A stretch of DNA of 64,000 nucleotides from Candidatus Saccharicenans sp. (GCA_024653215.1 JANLFU010000005.1:124001-188000); one strand, 5' to 3'. Positions 1 to 9,110 are shown, counted from the first letter of the stretch. Numbers and translations are program-made. The notes: generated by a model from the letters alone, not told the origin.

Positions 1-15
1 GGTCATGATTCTCCC

Positions 16-43
16 GACAGGTTAGCCTCAACCTAACCCTGTC
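16..43. other. Imperfect hairpin downstream of rarA
   Basis: The arms at 16-25 and 33-43 pair over ten bases with one bulged base. They lie about 60 bases beyond the rarA stop. No U-tract follows in either direction, so this is not a standard intrinsic terminator. It could be a 3' processing structure or chance. Confidence 0.3.
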
Positions 44-104
44 CAGGATAAAATTAGAAAATATGTTGTTGACCTTAAGCAAGCAGCCCTAGAAAGTGGC
101 CAGC

Positions 105-1436
105 TCAGTCCTTTTTTCCGGAATTTTCCTGGCGGATTTTTTCCTTCAGGGCTTCCCACCAGTCAATTCTCTTCTTGATTTCCTTTTCAAAACCGAGATT
201 TCCAGGCTGGTAGTAGCGACGGCCCCTCAACCGCTCCGGAAAAGTCTCCATGTCGGTGGTGGACAGCGGGTGGTCATGAGCGTATTGATATTCCTGGCCG
301 TAGCCTATCTCTTTCATCAGCGGGGTTACCGGGTTGCGGATGTGGAGCGGTACCGGCTCATATGGGCTTTCTTCCACGTCCTTCATGGCCTGGCCAAAGG
401 CCACGTAAATTCGATTGCTCTTGGGCGCAGAGGCCAGATAGACCACAGCCTCGGCCAGGGCCAGTTCTCCCTCGGGCGAACCCAGGAAATCATAGGCTTC
501 CTTGGCCCTCAGGGCCACGGCCAGGGCCTGCGGGTCGGCCAGGCCCACATCTTCCGAAGCGAAACGGATCAATCTCCTGGCGATATAGAGCGGGTCTTCG
601 CCGGCATAGAGCATCCGGGCCAGCCAGTAGAGAGAAGCATCAACATCGGAGTTGCGAAGGCTCTTGTGCAGGGCGGAAATCAGGTTGAAATGTTCTTCCC
701 CGGCCTTGTCATAGAGCAAGATCCGCTTCTGCAGGGCTTCCTCCACTTCCCGGGCGGTAATTTCCTGGCCCCTGGTCAGGCTGGCCGCGATCTCCAGGGC
801 GTTGAGAATCCGCCGGGCATCGCCGTTGGACTGGTCGAGCAGCAGCTTCAGGGCCTCATCGTTGATCCGGAGTTTGAGCCGGCCGAGACCGTTAACCTCG
901 TCGGTCAGGGCATCATCGACGATTTTTTTCAGGGCAGCTTCATCCAGCGGTTTTAAGACCAGGACCTTGGTCCGGGAAAGCAGCGGGGCAATGACTTCAA
1001 AGGATGGGTTTTCGGTGGTCGAGCCGAAAAGGATGACATCTCCCCTTTCCACGTAGGGTAGAAAGGCTGATTGCTGGGCCTTGTTGAAGCGATGGATTTC
1101 ATCTATGAAGATGATTATCGGCTTGCCATATAGCTTTTTTTGCTGCTCGGCCTGGGCCATGACCTCTTTGATTTCTTTTATGCCGGAAAGAACGGCGCTG
1201 TAAAAAAGGCAGGTCAGGTCAAAATGCCTGGCCAGCATCATCCCCAGGGTGGTCTTCCCGGAACCGGGAGGGCCCCAGAAGATTATGGACACCAGGTGGC
1301 CCGATTCAATCAATTCGGACAGGATTTTGCCCGGTCCCAGCAGGTGTTCCTGGCCATAGAAGCGGTCTAAGGTCTGGGGCCGCATTCTCTCGGCCAGGGG
1401 GATATGTTGACTATCGACTTTGTCTGTTTTTTTCAT
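105..1436 (-). CDS. rarA: Replication-associated recombination protein A (RarA/MgsA), AAA+ ATPase
   Basis: This is a clamp-loader-like AAA+ ATPase. The family acts at stalled replication forks and single-strand gaps, and is related to eukaryotic WRNIP1. Walker A (GPPGSGKT) is near residues 55-62 and Walker B with the DEIHRF motif near 110-117. The C-terminal half has the typical RarA tetramerisation region (YLAR-like segment, then [14 protein letters not shown] and YYQP-like motifs). At 443 residues it is of normal family length. An AAGGAG lies about 14 bases before the ATG, a long spacing. The gene is monocistronic and divergent from the alpha-CTD-like gene. Confidence 0.95.
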   Translation of the reverse strand: MKKTDKVDSQHIPLAERMRPQTLDRFYGQEHLLGPGKILSELIESGHLVSIIFWGPPGSGKTTLGMMLARHFDLTCLFYSAVLSGIKEIKEVMAQAEQQKKLYGKPIIIFIDEIHRFNKAQQSAFLPYVERGDVILFGSTTENPSFEVIAPLLSRTKVLVLKPLDEAALKKIVDDALTDEVNGLGRLKLRINDEALKLLLDQSNGDARRILNALEIAASLTRGQEITAREVEEALQKRILLYDKAGEEHFNLISALHKSLRNSDVDASLYWLARMLYAGEDPLYIARRLIRFASEDVGLADPQALAVALRAKEAYDFLGSPEGELALAEAVVYLASAPKSNRIYVAFGQAMKDVEESPYEPVPLHIRNPVTPLMKEIGYGQEYQYAHDHPLSTTDMETFPERLRGRRYYQPGNLGFEKEIKKRIDWWEALKEKIRQENSGKKD

Positions 1437-1565
1437 CCGGGCTTTAGCCGCTCCTTAAATCATCCTCCACCGGGCATTTTTATTATAATATTCTTTCTCC
1501 CTTATTAAAAGTTAAGCGCCCCCTTTCCTTACCGCCACCATAATTTAGCTTCGATCAAAAACGAC

Positions 1566-1594
1566 TTGAAAAACGGACCAAGGCCTCTTAAGAT
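1566..1594 (+). promoter_or_regulatory. Sigma-70-type promoter for the alpha-CTD-like gene
   Basis: TTGAAA at 1566-1571 and TAAGAT at 1589-1594 are separated by 17 bases. They would give a leader of about 40 bases that contains a GGGAGG ribosome binding site before the ATG at 1643. Confidence 0.45.
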
Positions 1595-1642
1595 AAAGAA
1601 AATGAATTCTTTCCCTTTAACTTAATAACCGGGAGGCAAAAG

Positions 1643-2101
1643 ATGGGTGGTCCATTATCTCTTGTTCTCCGGGCCGTAGATGACAATACCCATTATCTGG
1701 AGATCGAAAGAAATGTCAGAATGAGGCGGAAAACGCTAATTCTGAGAATAGGATATCAGGGAGATCGGGGCTCTGAATCAGAGATCGAAGTAACGGAATG
1801 GGCCATGGTCAAGACCCTAAGACAATTGGATGTGGGCCGAGATGAACTTTTTTTTGATATCATGTTCAGCGATGAAATCAAAGAAAAGCTTTACCTAACT
1901 TTGCCCCTCGAAGTCTTCGGACTGTCACTGCGAGCTCAGCGATGCATGGATAGAGCCGGGATAAAGACTGTTGGTCAGCTCATCACATACAGCCCGTCTG
2001 AACTCATGAAGATCCATGCCTTTGGACGCAAATCCCTCTGGGAACTAAAAAAAATCCTTACCAGGCTGGGATTTGATTTTAAGAAGGAAGAAATCTGCTG
2101 A
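1643..2101 (+). CDS. Orphan protein with RNA polymerase alpha C-terminal-like domain
   Basis: The C-terminal part (about residues 85-147) reads as an RNA polymerase alpha CTD, a helix-hairpin-helix fold that binds UP-element DNA and activators. The equivalents of E. coli R265, C269, G296, K298 and S299 can be aligned at R97, C101, G128, K130 and S131. N268 is replaced by R100. The first 80 residues do not match the alpha N-terminal domain (no dimerisation region) and I do not recognise them. A GGGAGG sits 8 bases before the ATG. A role in transcription control is inferred only from the domain; DNA binding by another HhH protein is the alternative. Confidence 0.65.
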   Translation: MGGPLSLVLRAVDDNTHYLEIERNVRMRRKTLILRIGYQGDRGSESEIEVTEWAMVKTLRQLDVGRDELFFDIMFSDEIKEKLYLTLPLEVFGLSLRAQRCMDRAGIKTVGQLITYSPSELMKIHAFGRKSLWELKKILTRLGFDFKKEEIC

Positions 2102-2188
2102 GAAATCAAACCGGGCTCAAAAAACATCTTTTTCTGGCAGAAACAATTGATTAAAATGGAACAAGAGTTAGATAAGGAGCAATATGTA

Positions 2189-3082
2189 ATGAAAAGCGGC
2201 ACAATGCGAACCTCCCGATATTTCACCGGAGCTATACTCGTGGCCATTCTGATCTTGCTGGCCACCAGCCTGACCCAGGCTCAACCGAGGCCAAAAGGCT
2301 ACCTGTTCATTATCGGCGGCGGCAACCGCCCCGAACCGATGATGAAGCGCTTCGTAGAGATGGCCAGCCGCTCGGGCAGCGGACGAATCGTGGTCCTGCC
2401 CATGGCCAGTGCCACCCCGGACGAGACCGGGCGGAGCCTGGTGGAAGAGTTCAAGCAGCTCGGGGCCAAAGATGTTGCCTATTACAACTTCACCAGAAAA
2501 GACGCAGAAAATTATTCCAACGCCAGGCTCCTGGCCGAAAGCGGCGGCATCTTCTTTTCCGGTGGTGTCCAGACCAGGATAACCGAAGCCATCCTGGACA
2601 CTCCCATCCATAACATGATCAGGGAGCTCTACCAGAAGGGAGCGGTGGTCGGTGGCACCAGCGCCGGGGCGGCCGCCCTGAGCGAACTGATGATAACCGG
2701 CGACGAGGTCAGGAAACCGGAAGAAGGGCACGAATTTGAAACCATAGAATCAGGAAACGTCATCGTGGCCCGGGGCCTGGGACTGATAAAATCGGCCATA
2801 ATCGACCAGCACTTCGCCACCCGCAAGAGGCATAACCGGCTGATCAGCATAATCGCCGGCCACCCGGAAATCGTGGGGGTGGGCATAGACGAGGCCACGG
2901 CCATCATCGTCAACCCCGACGAGACCTTTGAAGTCATAGGCTACAGGAACGTAATCATCTATGATTCTGCCCGGGCCCAGGTGGAGGTCCGCGGCGACCG
3001 GGCCCTGTCCATCAGGAACCTGGTAATGCACGTGCTGCTGGAGGGTGAACGCTACGACCTTAAGAAGAGGCGTCCTCTATAG
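2189..3082 (+). CDS. Secreted cyanophycinase-like S51 peptidase
   Basis: This is a peptidase S51 family protein. Cyanophycinases cleave multi-L-arginyl-poly-aspartate to beta-Asp-Arg dipeptides with a serine nucleophile. The nucleophile motif GTSAGA places Ser near residue 158 of the 297-residue product. An N-terminal hydrophobic stretch ending in a TQAQP-like site suggests export. I chose the ATG at 2189, 14 codons inside the longest frame, because AAGGAG at 2174-2179 is correctly spaced and the signal peptide then starts properly. There is no cyanophycin synthetase in the window, so an external or different beta-aspartyl substrate is likely. Confidence 0.85.
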   Translation: MKSGTMRTSRYFTGAILVAILILLATSLTQAQPRPKGYLFIIGGGNRPEPMMKRFVEMASRSGSGRIVVLPMASATPDETGRSLVEEFKQLGAKDVAYYNFTRKDAENYSNARLLAESGGIFFSGGVQTRITEAILDTPIHNMIRELYQKGAVVGGTSAGAAALSELMITGDEVRKPEEGHEFETIESGNVIVARGLGLIKSAIIDQHFATRKRHNRLISIIAGHPEIVGVGIDEATAIIVNPDETFEVIGYRNVIIYDSARAQVEVRGDRALSIRNLVMHVLLEGERYDLKKRRPL

Positions 3083-3171
3083 ACCGGCCGAGCTGAGCCT
3101 GTCCTTCAGGCTGGCCTGCCCGTTCTTGACGAACTTCCGGTTAAATGTTAATGTTTTGAGGAAATCTGCTG

Positions 3172-3558
3172 ATGACCCAGGAACAGAAAGTCAACAACCT
3201 CAGAGACGCGATAAACAGGAAACTGATTTTTTCCCTGGAAGAAATCTGCCGCCTGATTAAAATCACACCGGAAACAGTAAAAGAATGGGAAAAAGAGTTT
3301 CCCCTGTTCTACGCCGGGCAGACGGCCGGAGGCAAGCAGATTTACCGGCAGAAGGACGTGCTGATCATCCTGAGAATCAAGGAACTGCTGGAAGAAGGTA
3401 CCCTGACCAGCGCCGGCATCAGGCGTAAGATCGAGGAAGAATTCGGCTTTAAGACCGATAAGATACCGCCCGAAAGGCTCTATTCGGCCCTGGCCCAGGT
3501 CAAGGAAGAATTGACTGAAATTCTCCAGGCCCTTGAAAAAAAACGCAAAAAAGGTTAA
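3172..3558 (+). CDS. MerR-like DNA-binding regulator
   Basis: This is a 128-residue protein with a winged-helix MerR-type N-terminal region: an HTH at about residues 20-45, then the wing and an IYRQKDVLII segment. A charged helix and coiled-coil tail follow (about 70-128). There is no cysteine cluster or recognisable effector domain, so it resembles the short MerR-like proteins often found beside IHF or tRNA genes rather than metal sensors. GAGGAAA precedes the start. The stop is 24 bases before tRNA-Pro, so the tRNA may be co-transcribed. Confidence 0.75.
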   Translation: MTQEQKVNNLRDAINRKLIFSLEEICRLIKITPETVKEWEKEFPLFYAGQTAGGKQIYRQKDVLIILRIKELLEEGTLTSAGIRRKIEEEFGFKTDKIPPERLYSALAQVKEELTEILQALEKKRKKG

Positions 3559-3582
3559 ATTTATTTACCCTTTTTCTCCAAT

Positions 3583-3656
3583 CGGGACGTGGCGCAGCCT
3601 GGTAGCGCACATGCTTGGGGTGCATGGGGTCAGCGGTTCAAATCCGCTCGTCCCGA
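3583..3656 (+). tRNA. tRNA-Pro (anticodon GGG)
   Basis: This is a full cloverleaf. The acceptor arm pairs 3583-3589 with 3649-3655, the D arm is GCGC/GCGC, the anticodon stem CATGC/GCATG encloses loop TTGGGGT, and the T arm contains GGTTCAAATCC. The anticodon is GGG. The discriminator is A3656 and no CCA is encoded, so it must be added after transcription. A T-rich run follows the 3' end. Confidence 0.95.
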
Positions 3657-3742
3657 TTTTTCTTTTTTTGACCGGACACGATTGAAAAGGCTGCTGGTCA
3701 TTCCCTGAGCCCATTTAAGCCCTGATTTTGCGCCTTCCTCTA

Positions 3743-3771
3743 TGGATAATCCTTCCCCGTTCATCTATAAT
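3743..3771 (+). promoter_or_regulatory. Promoter for surE
   Basis: TGGATA (3743-3748) and a perfect TATAAT (3766-3771) are spaced by 17 bases. Transcription would start near 3778, giving a leader of about 43 bases before surE. Confidence 0.55.
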
Positions 3772-3820
3772 TATTGTCTAATTGTCGAAGGCAAATTATT
3801 GAGAAGGAACCTTTGACCGG

Positions 3821-4645
3821 ATGAAAAAGAAAACTTCTGCTTCCCCCAAAAATTCTCCCCTGTTTTTGCTGACCAACGACGACGGTTATTTTGCCCCCGG
3901 GTTGACCGCCCTGGCCGAAGAGCTCGGACAGCTCGGACAGGTTTACGTCGTGGCCCCTGACCGGGAAAAGAGTTCCGTTTCCCTGGCCCTGACCCTGCGC
4001 CGGCCACTGCGGGCTGAAAAGATAGATCGTAATATCTACGCGGTTGATGGGACACCGGCCGATTGCGTCTATATCGCCCTCAGGCACATCCTGCCCCGGC
4101 GACCTGACCTTCTGGTCTCGGGCATGAACCGGGGCGCCAACCTCGGCTGCCAGGATGTTTCCTATTCAGGCACGGTGGCCGCTGCTCTCCAGGGAACATT
4201 TTTAGGAATTCCCTCCATTGCCGTTTCCTTGATGGGAGCCAGGACCGAAAATGGCCGCGTCTATGATTTCAAGCGGGCAGCCGCCCTGGTCAGGCCAATG
4301 ATTGAGACTGTTCTTAAAAATGGCCTGCCTCCTCGCGTCTACCTCAACATCAACATTCCTCCACTGCCCGTCAGGGGAATAAAAATAACCCGCCTGGGAG
4401 AAAAACGTTACTCCCCTGAGCTGGTCAGGAAACGCGACCCCCGCGGCAAGACTTATTTCTGGATTGGCTTCAGCAGTCCCAGGGGCGTCGGGCCAAGGGA
4501 TTCTGACGTTCACGTGGTCGACCGGGGCTGGATTTCCATAACTCCCCTGCAGATCGACCGCACCGCCCACCCGCTGCTGGGCCACCGGCTCCTGGAAAGC
4601 CTGAAAGATTGCTGGAAGAAAGATAAAACCCGGGAAAGAAGTTGA
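3821..4645 (+). CDS. surE: 5'/3'-nucleotidase SurE
   Basis: SurE is a divalent-metal nucleoside monophosphate phosphatase linked to stationary-phase survival. The N-terminal LLTNDDGYFAPG motif supplies the metal-binding aspartates (D20, D21). The conserved serine follows in DREKSSVS (about 51-52) and the asparagine loop in SGMNRGANLG (about 103-108). The length of 274 residues is normal for bacterial SurE. An AGAAGGAA sequence precedes the ATG at a workable distance. It is monocistronic, with its own predicted promoter. Confidence 0.95.
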   Translation: MKKKTSASPKNSPLFLLTNDDGYFAPGLTALAEELGQLGQVYVVAPDREKSSVSLALTLRRPLRAEKIDRNIYAVDGTPADCVYIALRHILPRRPDLLVSGMNRGANLGCQDVSYSGTVAAALQGTFLGIPSIAVSLMGARTENGRVYDFKRAAALVRPMIETVLKNGLPPRVYLNINIPPLPVRGIKITRLGEKRYSPELVRKRDPRGKTYFWIGFSSPRGVGPRDSDVHVVDRGWISITPLQIDRTAHPLLGHRLLESLKDCWKKDKTRERS

Positions 4646-4815
4646 TTTCGGTGCCTCCGGTTATATTGGCATCCCGATATCGCTAAAATAAAAAGACGAG
4701 CATCGACGGATAGTTCAACCTCCCCGGTAGTGACAATCCTCTTCTCTTGTTTCGAACTGAAGCCGTGAACAAGGCCTTTGCGTAGAAACGAAGAAGAATC
4801 CGGCTAACCCGAAAA

Positions 4816-5484
4816 CTAATCAGCCTGATTATTCCTGGCTGCCCTCTTGCGCCTTCTTTCCTTCCAGATACTGACCGCTGCCGGCACCAGGGAAATCAGA
4901 ATTATGGCCACAATGACCAGCGAGAAATTTCTTTTGACCACGGGAATGTTGCCGAAGAAATAACCACCGAACAGAAAGAGCGAGACCCACAACAGGCTGC
5001 CGATAAAGCTGTAAAGAAGGAACCTGAGGTAGGTCATACGCGCGATCCCGGCCACGAACGGAGCAAAGGTCCGGATAAAGGGCATGAAGCGGGCGATGAC
5101 GATGGTGATGCTGCCATATTTTCCGTAGAAACGACGGGTTTTTTCCAGGTACTCGCGGTTAAAAAACCGGCTTCTCTCCTTCTTGAAAATCCCCGGGCCC
5201 ACCTTTGAGCCAATCCAGTAATTGGTTATGTTCCCGACAAAGGCGGCCACGGTCAGCAGCAGAAAAAGGCCCAGGATGTTCAGATTGCCGATGGCGGCCA
5301 CGGCTCCAACCGCAAACAGCAGAGAATCCCCCGGGAAAAACGGCGTGACCACGAACCCGGTCTCCGAAAAAATTACCACAAACAGTATCAGGTAGGTCCA
5401 CAACCCGTACTGGTGAACTATGTCCACCACGTAGCGGTCAAGATGTATGGCAATGTCGAACAGCTTCTTGATGAAGTCCAGCAA
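4816..5484 (-). CDS. DedA family inner-membrane protein
   Basis: This is a DedA/SNARE-associated (VTT domain) protein of 222 residues with about five hydrophobic segments. The family is implicated in phospholipid flipping and membrane homeostasis. Recognisable DedA features are the ETGFVVTPFFPGDSLLF segment (about 41-57) and the region around ARFMPFIRTFAPFVAG (about 130-145), with the conserved arginines. The start is TTG: a good AAGGA lies six bases upstream and no ATG is available before the conserved region. A basic C-terminal tail (RRRKRAAR) is expected in the cytoplasm. Confidence 0.9.
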   Translation of the reverse strand: MLDFIKKLFDIAIHLDRYVVDIVHQYGLWTYLILFVVIFSETGFVVTPFFPGDSLLFAVGAVAAIGNLNILGLFLLLTVAAFVGNITNYWIGSKVGPGIFKKERSRFFNREYLEKTRRFYGKYGSITIVIARFMPFIRTFAPFVAGIARMTYLRFLLYSFIGSLLWVSLFLFGGYFFGNIPVVKRNFSLVIVAIILISLVPAAVSIWKERRRKRAARNNQAD

Positions 5485-5628
5485 TTTGATTCCTTCCCAA
5501 TCGGCCAGAGTCAGCTTTCTTGCAGAAAAATTACTATACTTATTTTCATCCCGGCTTACAAGGGATTTATTAGCCGGCGATATGAGTGAAAAAATTGGTC
5601 ATGGGAAGCTACCGGCTTTAATCGGCTC

Positions 5629-5637
5629 TGGTATAAT
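5629..5637 (+). promoter_or_regulatory. Extended -10 promoter for the radical SAM gene
   Basis: TGGTATAAT is a perfect extended -10 element (TGnTATAAT), 31 bases before the ATG. No good -35 is visible, as is usual for this promoter class. The short leader carries AAAAGAGG. Confidence 0.55.
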
Positions 5638-5667
5638 TAGCCTGGAAAAGAGGCTCATGTAAATAAA

Positions 5668-6657
5668 ATGGACAGGGAATTCTGGCTGCAACGAAAACTG
5701 GATGCCATAGACCGGGCCCTGGGCAGGCTATCTCCCCTGGAAGCTGACTGCACCCTCTGCCCGCGGCACTGTCACGTGGACCGCACCAGGGGAGAAACAG
5801 GAGTCTGCCAGACCGGCAGCCAGGCCCGGGTTTCGGTGGGCCTGCTTCATTTCGGCGAAGAACCGGTCCTCAGCGGCCGGGGGCAAGCGGCCGGGTCCAG
5901 GGGGTCGGGCACCATCTTCTTCACAGGTTGCAACCTGAAGTGCCTTTTCTGCCAGAATTTTCAGCTGAGCTGGCTCAACGAGGGCGAGCTGCGGACCGAT
6001 GAACAGCTGGCCGAACTGATGCTTCAACTTCAGCAGCGGGGAGCCCTGAACATCAATTTCGTCTCCCCCACCCATGTCATCCTGCCCATTCTCCGGGCCC
6101 TGAAAATTGCCTACCGCCGGGGGCTGTCCATTCCCCTGGTTTATAATTCCAACGGCTACGATTCCCTGGAGGTGGTGGAGCAATTGCGGGGAATTGTGGA
6201 TATTTACCTGCCGGACCTCAAGTACGTGTCATCAGAACTTTCCCGCAGGTATTCTTCGGCCCCGGACTACTTTGAACAGGCCAGGCTGGCCCTGCAGGAA
6301 ATGTACATCCAGCAGCCGGACCTGGTAATTGACGAGCATGAGATTGCCCGGCAGGGCCTGATCATCAGGCACCTGGTTCTTCCCGGCTCGGCCGACGATT
6401 CCATCCGGGTCCTGGAGTGGATAGCGGAAAACCTGTCAACTGGCGTGGGGCTCAGCCTGATGAGCCAGTACCATCCCTGCTACAAGGCCCCGGCCGAGAT
6501 CCAGCGGGAAATCACCCGGGAGGAATATCACCGGGTGATGCAGAGAGCGCTGGACCTGGGTTTTGAGCACCTTTTCCTGCAACCCGAACCCTTCCAGCAG
6601 GACGAACACCTGGTTCCGGATTTCCGGCGCAAGGACCCCTTCCGCTGGAAAAACTGA
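5668..6657 (+). CDS. PflX-like radical SAM protein (COG1313)
   Basis: This is a radical SAM enzyme related to pyruvate-formate-lyase activating proteins. The SAM cluster motif CNLKCLFC has cysteines 88, 92 and 95 in CxxxCxxC spacing. An N-terminal set of cysteines (28, 31, 35, 47; CTLCPRHC then GVCQ) is typical of the PflX/COG1313 group and may hold an extra metal site. At 329 residues it is of normal length. No glycyl radical enzyme is nearby, so the target is unknown. An extended -10 promoter lies just upstream and the gene is divergent from dedA. Confidence 0.85.
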   Translation: MDREFWLQRKLDAIDRALGRLSPLEADCTLCPRHCHVDRTRGETGVCQTGSQARVSVGLLHFGEEPVLSGRGQAAGSRGSGTIFFTGCNLKCLFCQNFQLSWLNEGELRTDEQLAELMLQLQQRGALNINFVSPTHVILPILRALKIAYRRGLSIPLVYNSNGYDSLEVVEQLRGIVDIYLPDLKYVSSELSRRYSSAPDYFEQARLALQEMYIQQPDLVIDEHEIARQGLIIRHLVLPGSADDSIRVLEWIAENLSTGVGLSLMSQYHPCYKAPAEIQREITREEYHRVMQRALDLGFEHLFLQPEPFQQDEHLVPDFRRKDPFRWKN

Positions 6658-7000
6658 GCGCTAAAAAATCCTAATTGACCGGGTATTTAACCATCTTGAA
6701 GGCCAAACCCTATAATCTTCGATAACGTTAACCTGACTGGAATCCCTTCGTAACGGTGCTGTCCTCTTATGCTCAGAGAACTTAAGCAACATTTCTCCGC
6801 TGTCAGGATACCGGCAGAGGCTTTAGTTCGATGCTGTCAGGCGAAGACTATTTCAGTTATAAACAAGCGGGTAATGACCTTTTAGAAAGCAGACGGGTAT
6901 TCCGCCCCACTCTCAGGCTGAAAGATCGGGGATATAGTTATTCTCCCCGGATCAAATACCGGTAGGGACAGACTCCAGTTGAAAAAGCCTGACTGCGGTC
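6658..7000. other. Intergenic region between convergent genes
   Basis: 343 bases between the 3' ends of the radical SAM and OmpA-like genes. I see no long open frame, tRNA or terminator with a U-tract. Confidence 0.5.
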
Positions 7001-7633
7001 TTACTCGTAGACCAGGATTTCCACCCTGCGATTCTTGGCCCGGCCTTCACGCGTGGTATTTTCGGCCACCGGCTTGGAGCTGCCCAGGCTGACCGCCGAC
7101 ATCCGGTGCAGCGGAATGCGGTGTGTCTTGTAGAGGTACATCATGACCGCTTCAGCTCTTTTCTGACCCAGGTAAATATTGACCTCTTCCGGTCCGGTGT
7201 TGTCGGTGTGGCCCTGGATTTCCAGGTAGACACCCTTGTTCTCTTCTATCAACCTCTGCACGAAGCGGTCGATGGCGGCCTTGGCCTCAGCACTGAGCTC
7301 GGCACTGTTGAAGGCGAACTTGGCCTCATCGTTGCTAAGGGTAGCGGTCATCACCAGGTTGCCGCGGATGAGGGTTTTGACCTCTTCGATCTTACCATCA
7401 ACCTGCTTGAACTGGGTATCGTGCTTGCCGATGAGCTCGCCGATGGTGGCCAGCTTCTCATCGTGCTCCCTGATTCTTTTCTGGGCTTCTTCGATTTCAC
7501 TGGAAACGGCTGCCACTTTCTGGTCAATGGCCGCCACTTCCGTGCTCACGTATTTCTTGGTGGCACAGCTGGTGCCGACAATGGCCAGAGCGATTACCAG
7601 GACCGATGCATAAAAAAGAAAACTCTTTTTCAT
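7001..7633 (-). CDS. OmpA/Pal-like lipoprotein
   Basis: This is a 210-residue outer-membrane-associated protein. Its N-terminal signal ends at a probable lipobox (VGTSC, imperfect at -3), followed by a coiled-coil stretch (about 30-90). An OmpA peptidoglycan-binding domain occupies about 105-208 and contains GHTDNTG and the RAKNRRVEI signature that binds meso-diaminopimelate. It would tether the outer membrane to peptidoglycan. It has a strong AGGAGG ribosome binding site and its own promoter with consensus spacing. It is larger than Pal because of the coiled coil, and no tol genes are adjacent. Confidence 0.88.
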   Translation of the reverse strand: MKKSFLFYASVLVIALAIVGTSCATKKYVSTEVAAIDQKVAAVSSEIEEAQKRIREHDEKLATIGELIGKHDTQFKQVDGKIEEVKTLIRGNLVMTATLSNDEAKFAFNSAELSAEAKAAIDRFVQRLIEENKGVYLEIQGHTDNTGPEEVNIYLGQKRAEAVMMYLYKTHRIPLHRMSAVSLGSSKPVAENTTREGRAKNRRVEILVYE

Positions 7634-7698
7634 GCCGACCTCCTTTCTATGTATTATGTCGGATTTTCCTGCCGGTTTAAGAAGTAATTCTTGTCTTT

Positions 7699-7727
7699 AT
7701 TATATTCCCTATTTTTCTGGTTGTCAT
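7699..7727 (-). promoter_or_regulatory. Promoter for the OmpA-like lipoprotein gene
   Basis: Reading the minus strand, ATGACA (7722-7727) and TATAAT (7699-7704) are separated by exactly 17 bases. The leader of about 60 bases ends in AGGAGG before the start at 7633. Confidence 0.6.
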
Positions 7728-7786
7728 CTATTTATTTTTGCTAATTTCACGGGTTTTTTTCAGTTCAACAGACCCGGTTATCAGCC

Positions 7787-8761
7787 TCAATAACCCTGCC
7801 TGGTACGAATTCGGTAATTGCCGCCTGGGGTGGTGACCATTATCCTTCGGTATTTATCGTCTTCCTTGTAGGAAGTGTATCCTATGATGTACTGGTGGCT
7901 CTGCTCTTTTTTAATCTCGTAAAGCGTTGATAATAAGCTCTCCAGGTCGTCGAGGAAAAAGGCTTTGCCCCCGGTAGCCTCGGCAAAAAGGTTCAAGGTT
8001 TCTACAATTCCCATGGCCGTCAGCCCCGACCTTCTCTTATGCCTGGCCAGGATTTCTTCGGCCCTGGGAATCTTGTAACCGATGACATAAATGGGCACAT
8101 CCACCCGTCTGGCAATTTCCAGGGCCTGCTCGGCCGAAGACTGGCTGTCGTTTTCTATGCCATCGGTAATCAGGATCAGGGCCCTCTTTTCGTTCCTGGC
8201 CCGGACCGCATACTGCGGCGACACGGCCACGGCATCATGCAGGGCGGTCTTGCCGTAGGCTTTCTCCCCGTCCAGGGCGGCTAAGAAAGCCGACCTGTCC
8301 TGCGAGTGCCTGGCTGCCACCTCAACCTCGCCGTCGGCAAAAACCAGCAGGGCCAGCTCGTCCTGTGGCGCCAGAATCTTTTCGGCCAGGACGTGCAGGG
8401 CCCGGCGACAGTCTTCAAACTTGTCTTCCAGGGCCATGCTCCCGCTGACATCCAGCAGGACGGTCAGGCTCAGGGGAGCTGACTGGTCGTGCTGGAAGTA
8501 ATTTATGGTCCGGCGTTCGCCATTCTCGTAGACGATGAAGTCTTTTTCTCCCAGGTCGTTGACATAACGGCCTTTCTTGTCCTGAACCGTCACGGCAATG
8601 GTTATGGCATTAACCGTCACATTATAGGCTGCCTTTTGCTGGGGAACTTTCTGCTCCTTCTCCTGGGCAATTGCCAGGCCGCCAACAATCAGACAGAAAA
8701 GAGCGGCCAAGAAAACTCCTGGCCTCCGCCTGGCCCTGTAATTTGAATTATGCATGGTCAT
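7787..8761 (-). CDS. Secreted VWFA-related protein of the Acidobacteria type
   Basis: A von Willebrand factor A domain protein of the VWFA-related Acidobacterial family (TIGR03436-like). An N-terminal membrane or signal segment ends near AIAQEK. The pattern is a short beta domain (VTVQDKKGRYVNDL) followed by the MIDAS motif DVSGSM and later the conserved T and D loops (LITDGIEND). The likely role is metal-dependent protein binding in the periplasm or at the surface. The start is uncertain: the longest frame begins at 8794, but the ATG at 8761 puts the signal peptide nearer the N-terminus. The ribosome binding site is weak. Confidence 0.82.
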   Translation of the reverse strand: MTMHNSNYRARRRPGVFLAALFCLIVGGLAIAQEKEQKVPQQKAAYNVTVNAITIAVTVQDKKGRYVNDLGEKDFIVYENGERRTINYFQHDQSAPLSLTVLLDVSGSMALEDKFEDCRRALHVLAEKILAPQDELALLVFADGEVEVAARHSQDRSAFLAALDGEKAYGKTALHDAVAVSPQYAVRARNEKRALILITDGIENDSQSSAEQALEIARRVDVPIYVIGYKIPRAEEILARHKRRSGLTAMGIVETLNLFAEATGGKAFFLDDLESLLSTLYEIKKEQSHQYIIGYTSYKEDDKYRRIMVTTPGGNYRIRTRQGY

Positions 8762-8807
8762 CTTAAAGATAGCACACGGGGGGCACCCCGGCAATCAAGC
8801 CGTCCCT

Positions 8808-8813
8808 ATTATA
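8808..8813 (-). promoter_or_regulatory. Possible -10 element for the VWFA gene
   Basis: A perfect TATAAT on the minus strand about 47 bases before the preferred start. I find no convincing -35 at 16-18 bases. Confidence 0.35.
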
Positions 8814-9110
8814 TTAGTCGGCCCGGTCAGGTTCTTTTCAAATAATCAGGCCAGCCTGGAAGCCGGACCGGTTCTAATGGATGGCCGAAGAGATCCTTTT
8901 ATGTTTTAAATCTGATTCTTACCTTTTTTCAGATTTAGTTCTGATATGATTTCCAGCCGCAATTTTTCCAGCAGGTTAAACATTTGGAGATACCGAGCTA
9001 CCCCGGTTTATTTTTCTTGTTCATTGACCAGCAGCGGAATTGCTGGCAATCAGAATTAAAAATTAGCCCTGCCAAATTTTTCTATAACTTCTTGTGGCTG
9101 GCCCTCTCCC
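8814..9110. other. Intergenic region downstream of phoU
   Basis: About 300 bases between the 3' end of phoU and the VWFA promoter. A hairpin with a ten-base arm and one bulge (9023-9033 with 9041-9050) could be a 3' end structure for the phosphate operon, but no U-tract follows. No coding frame is evident. Confidence 0.35.

Noticed and set aside
9023-9050. Hairpin downstream of phoU as an intrinsic terminator
   Set aside because: Ten-base stem with a bulge but no U-tract on either strand, so only mentioned as a structure.
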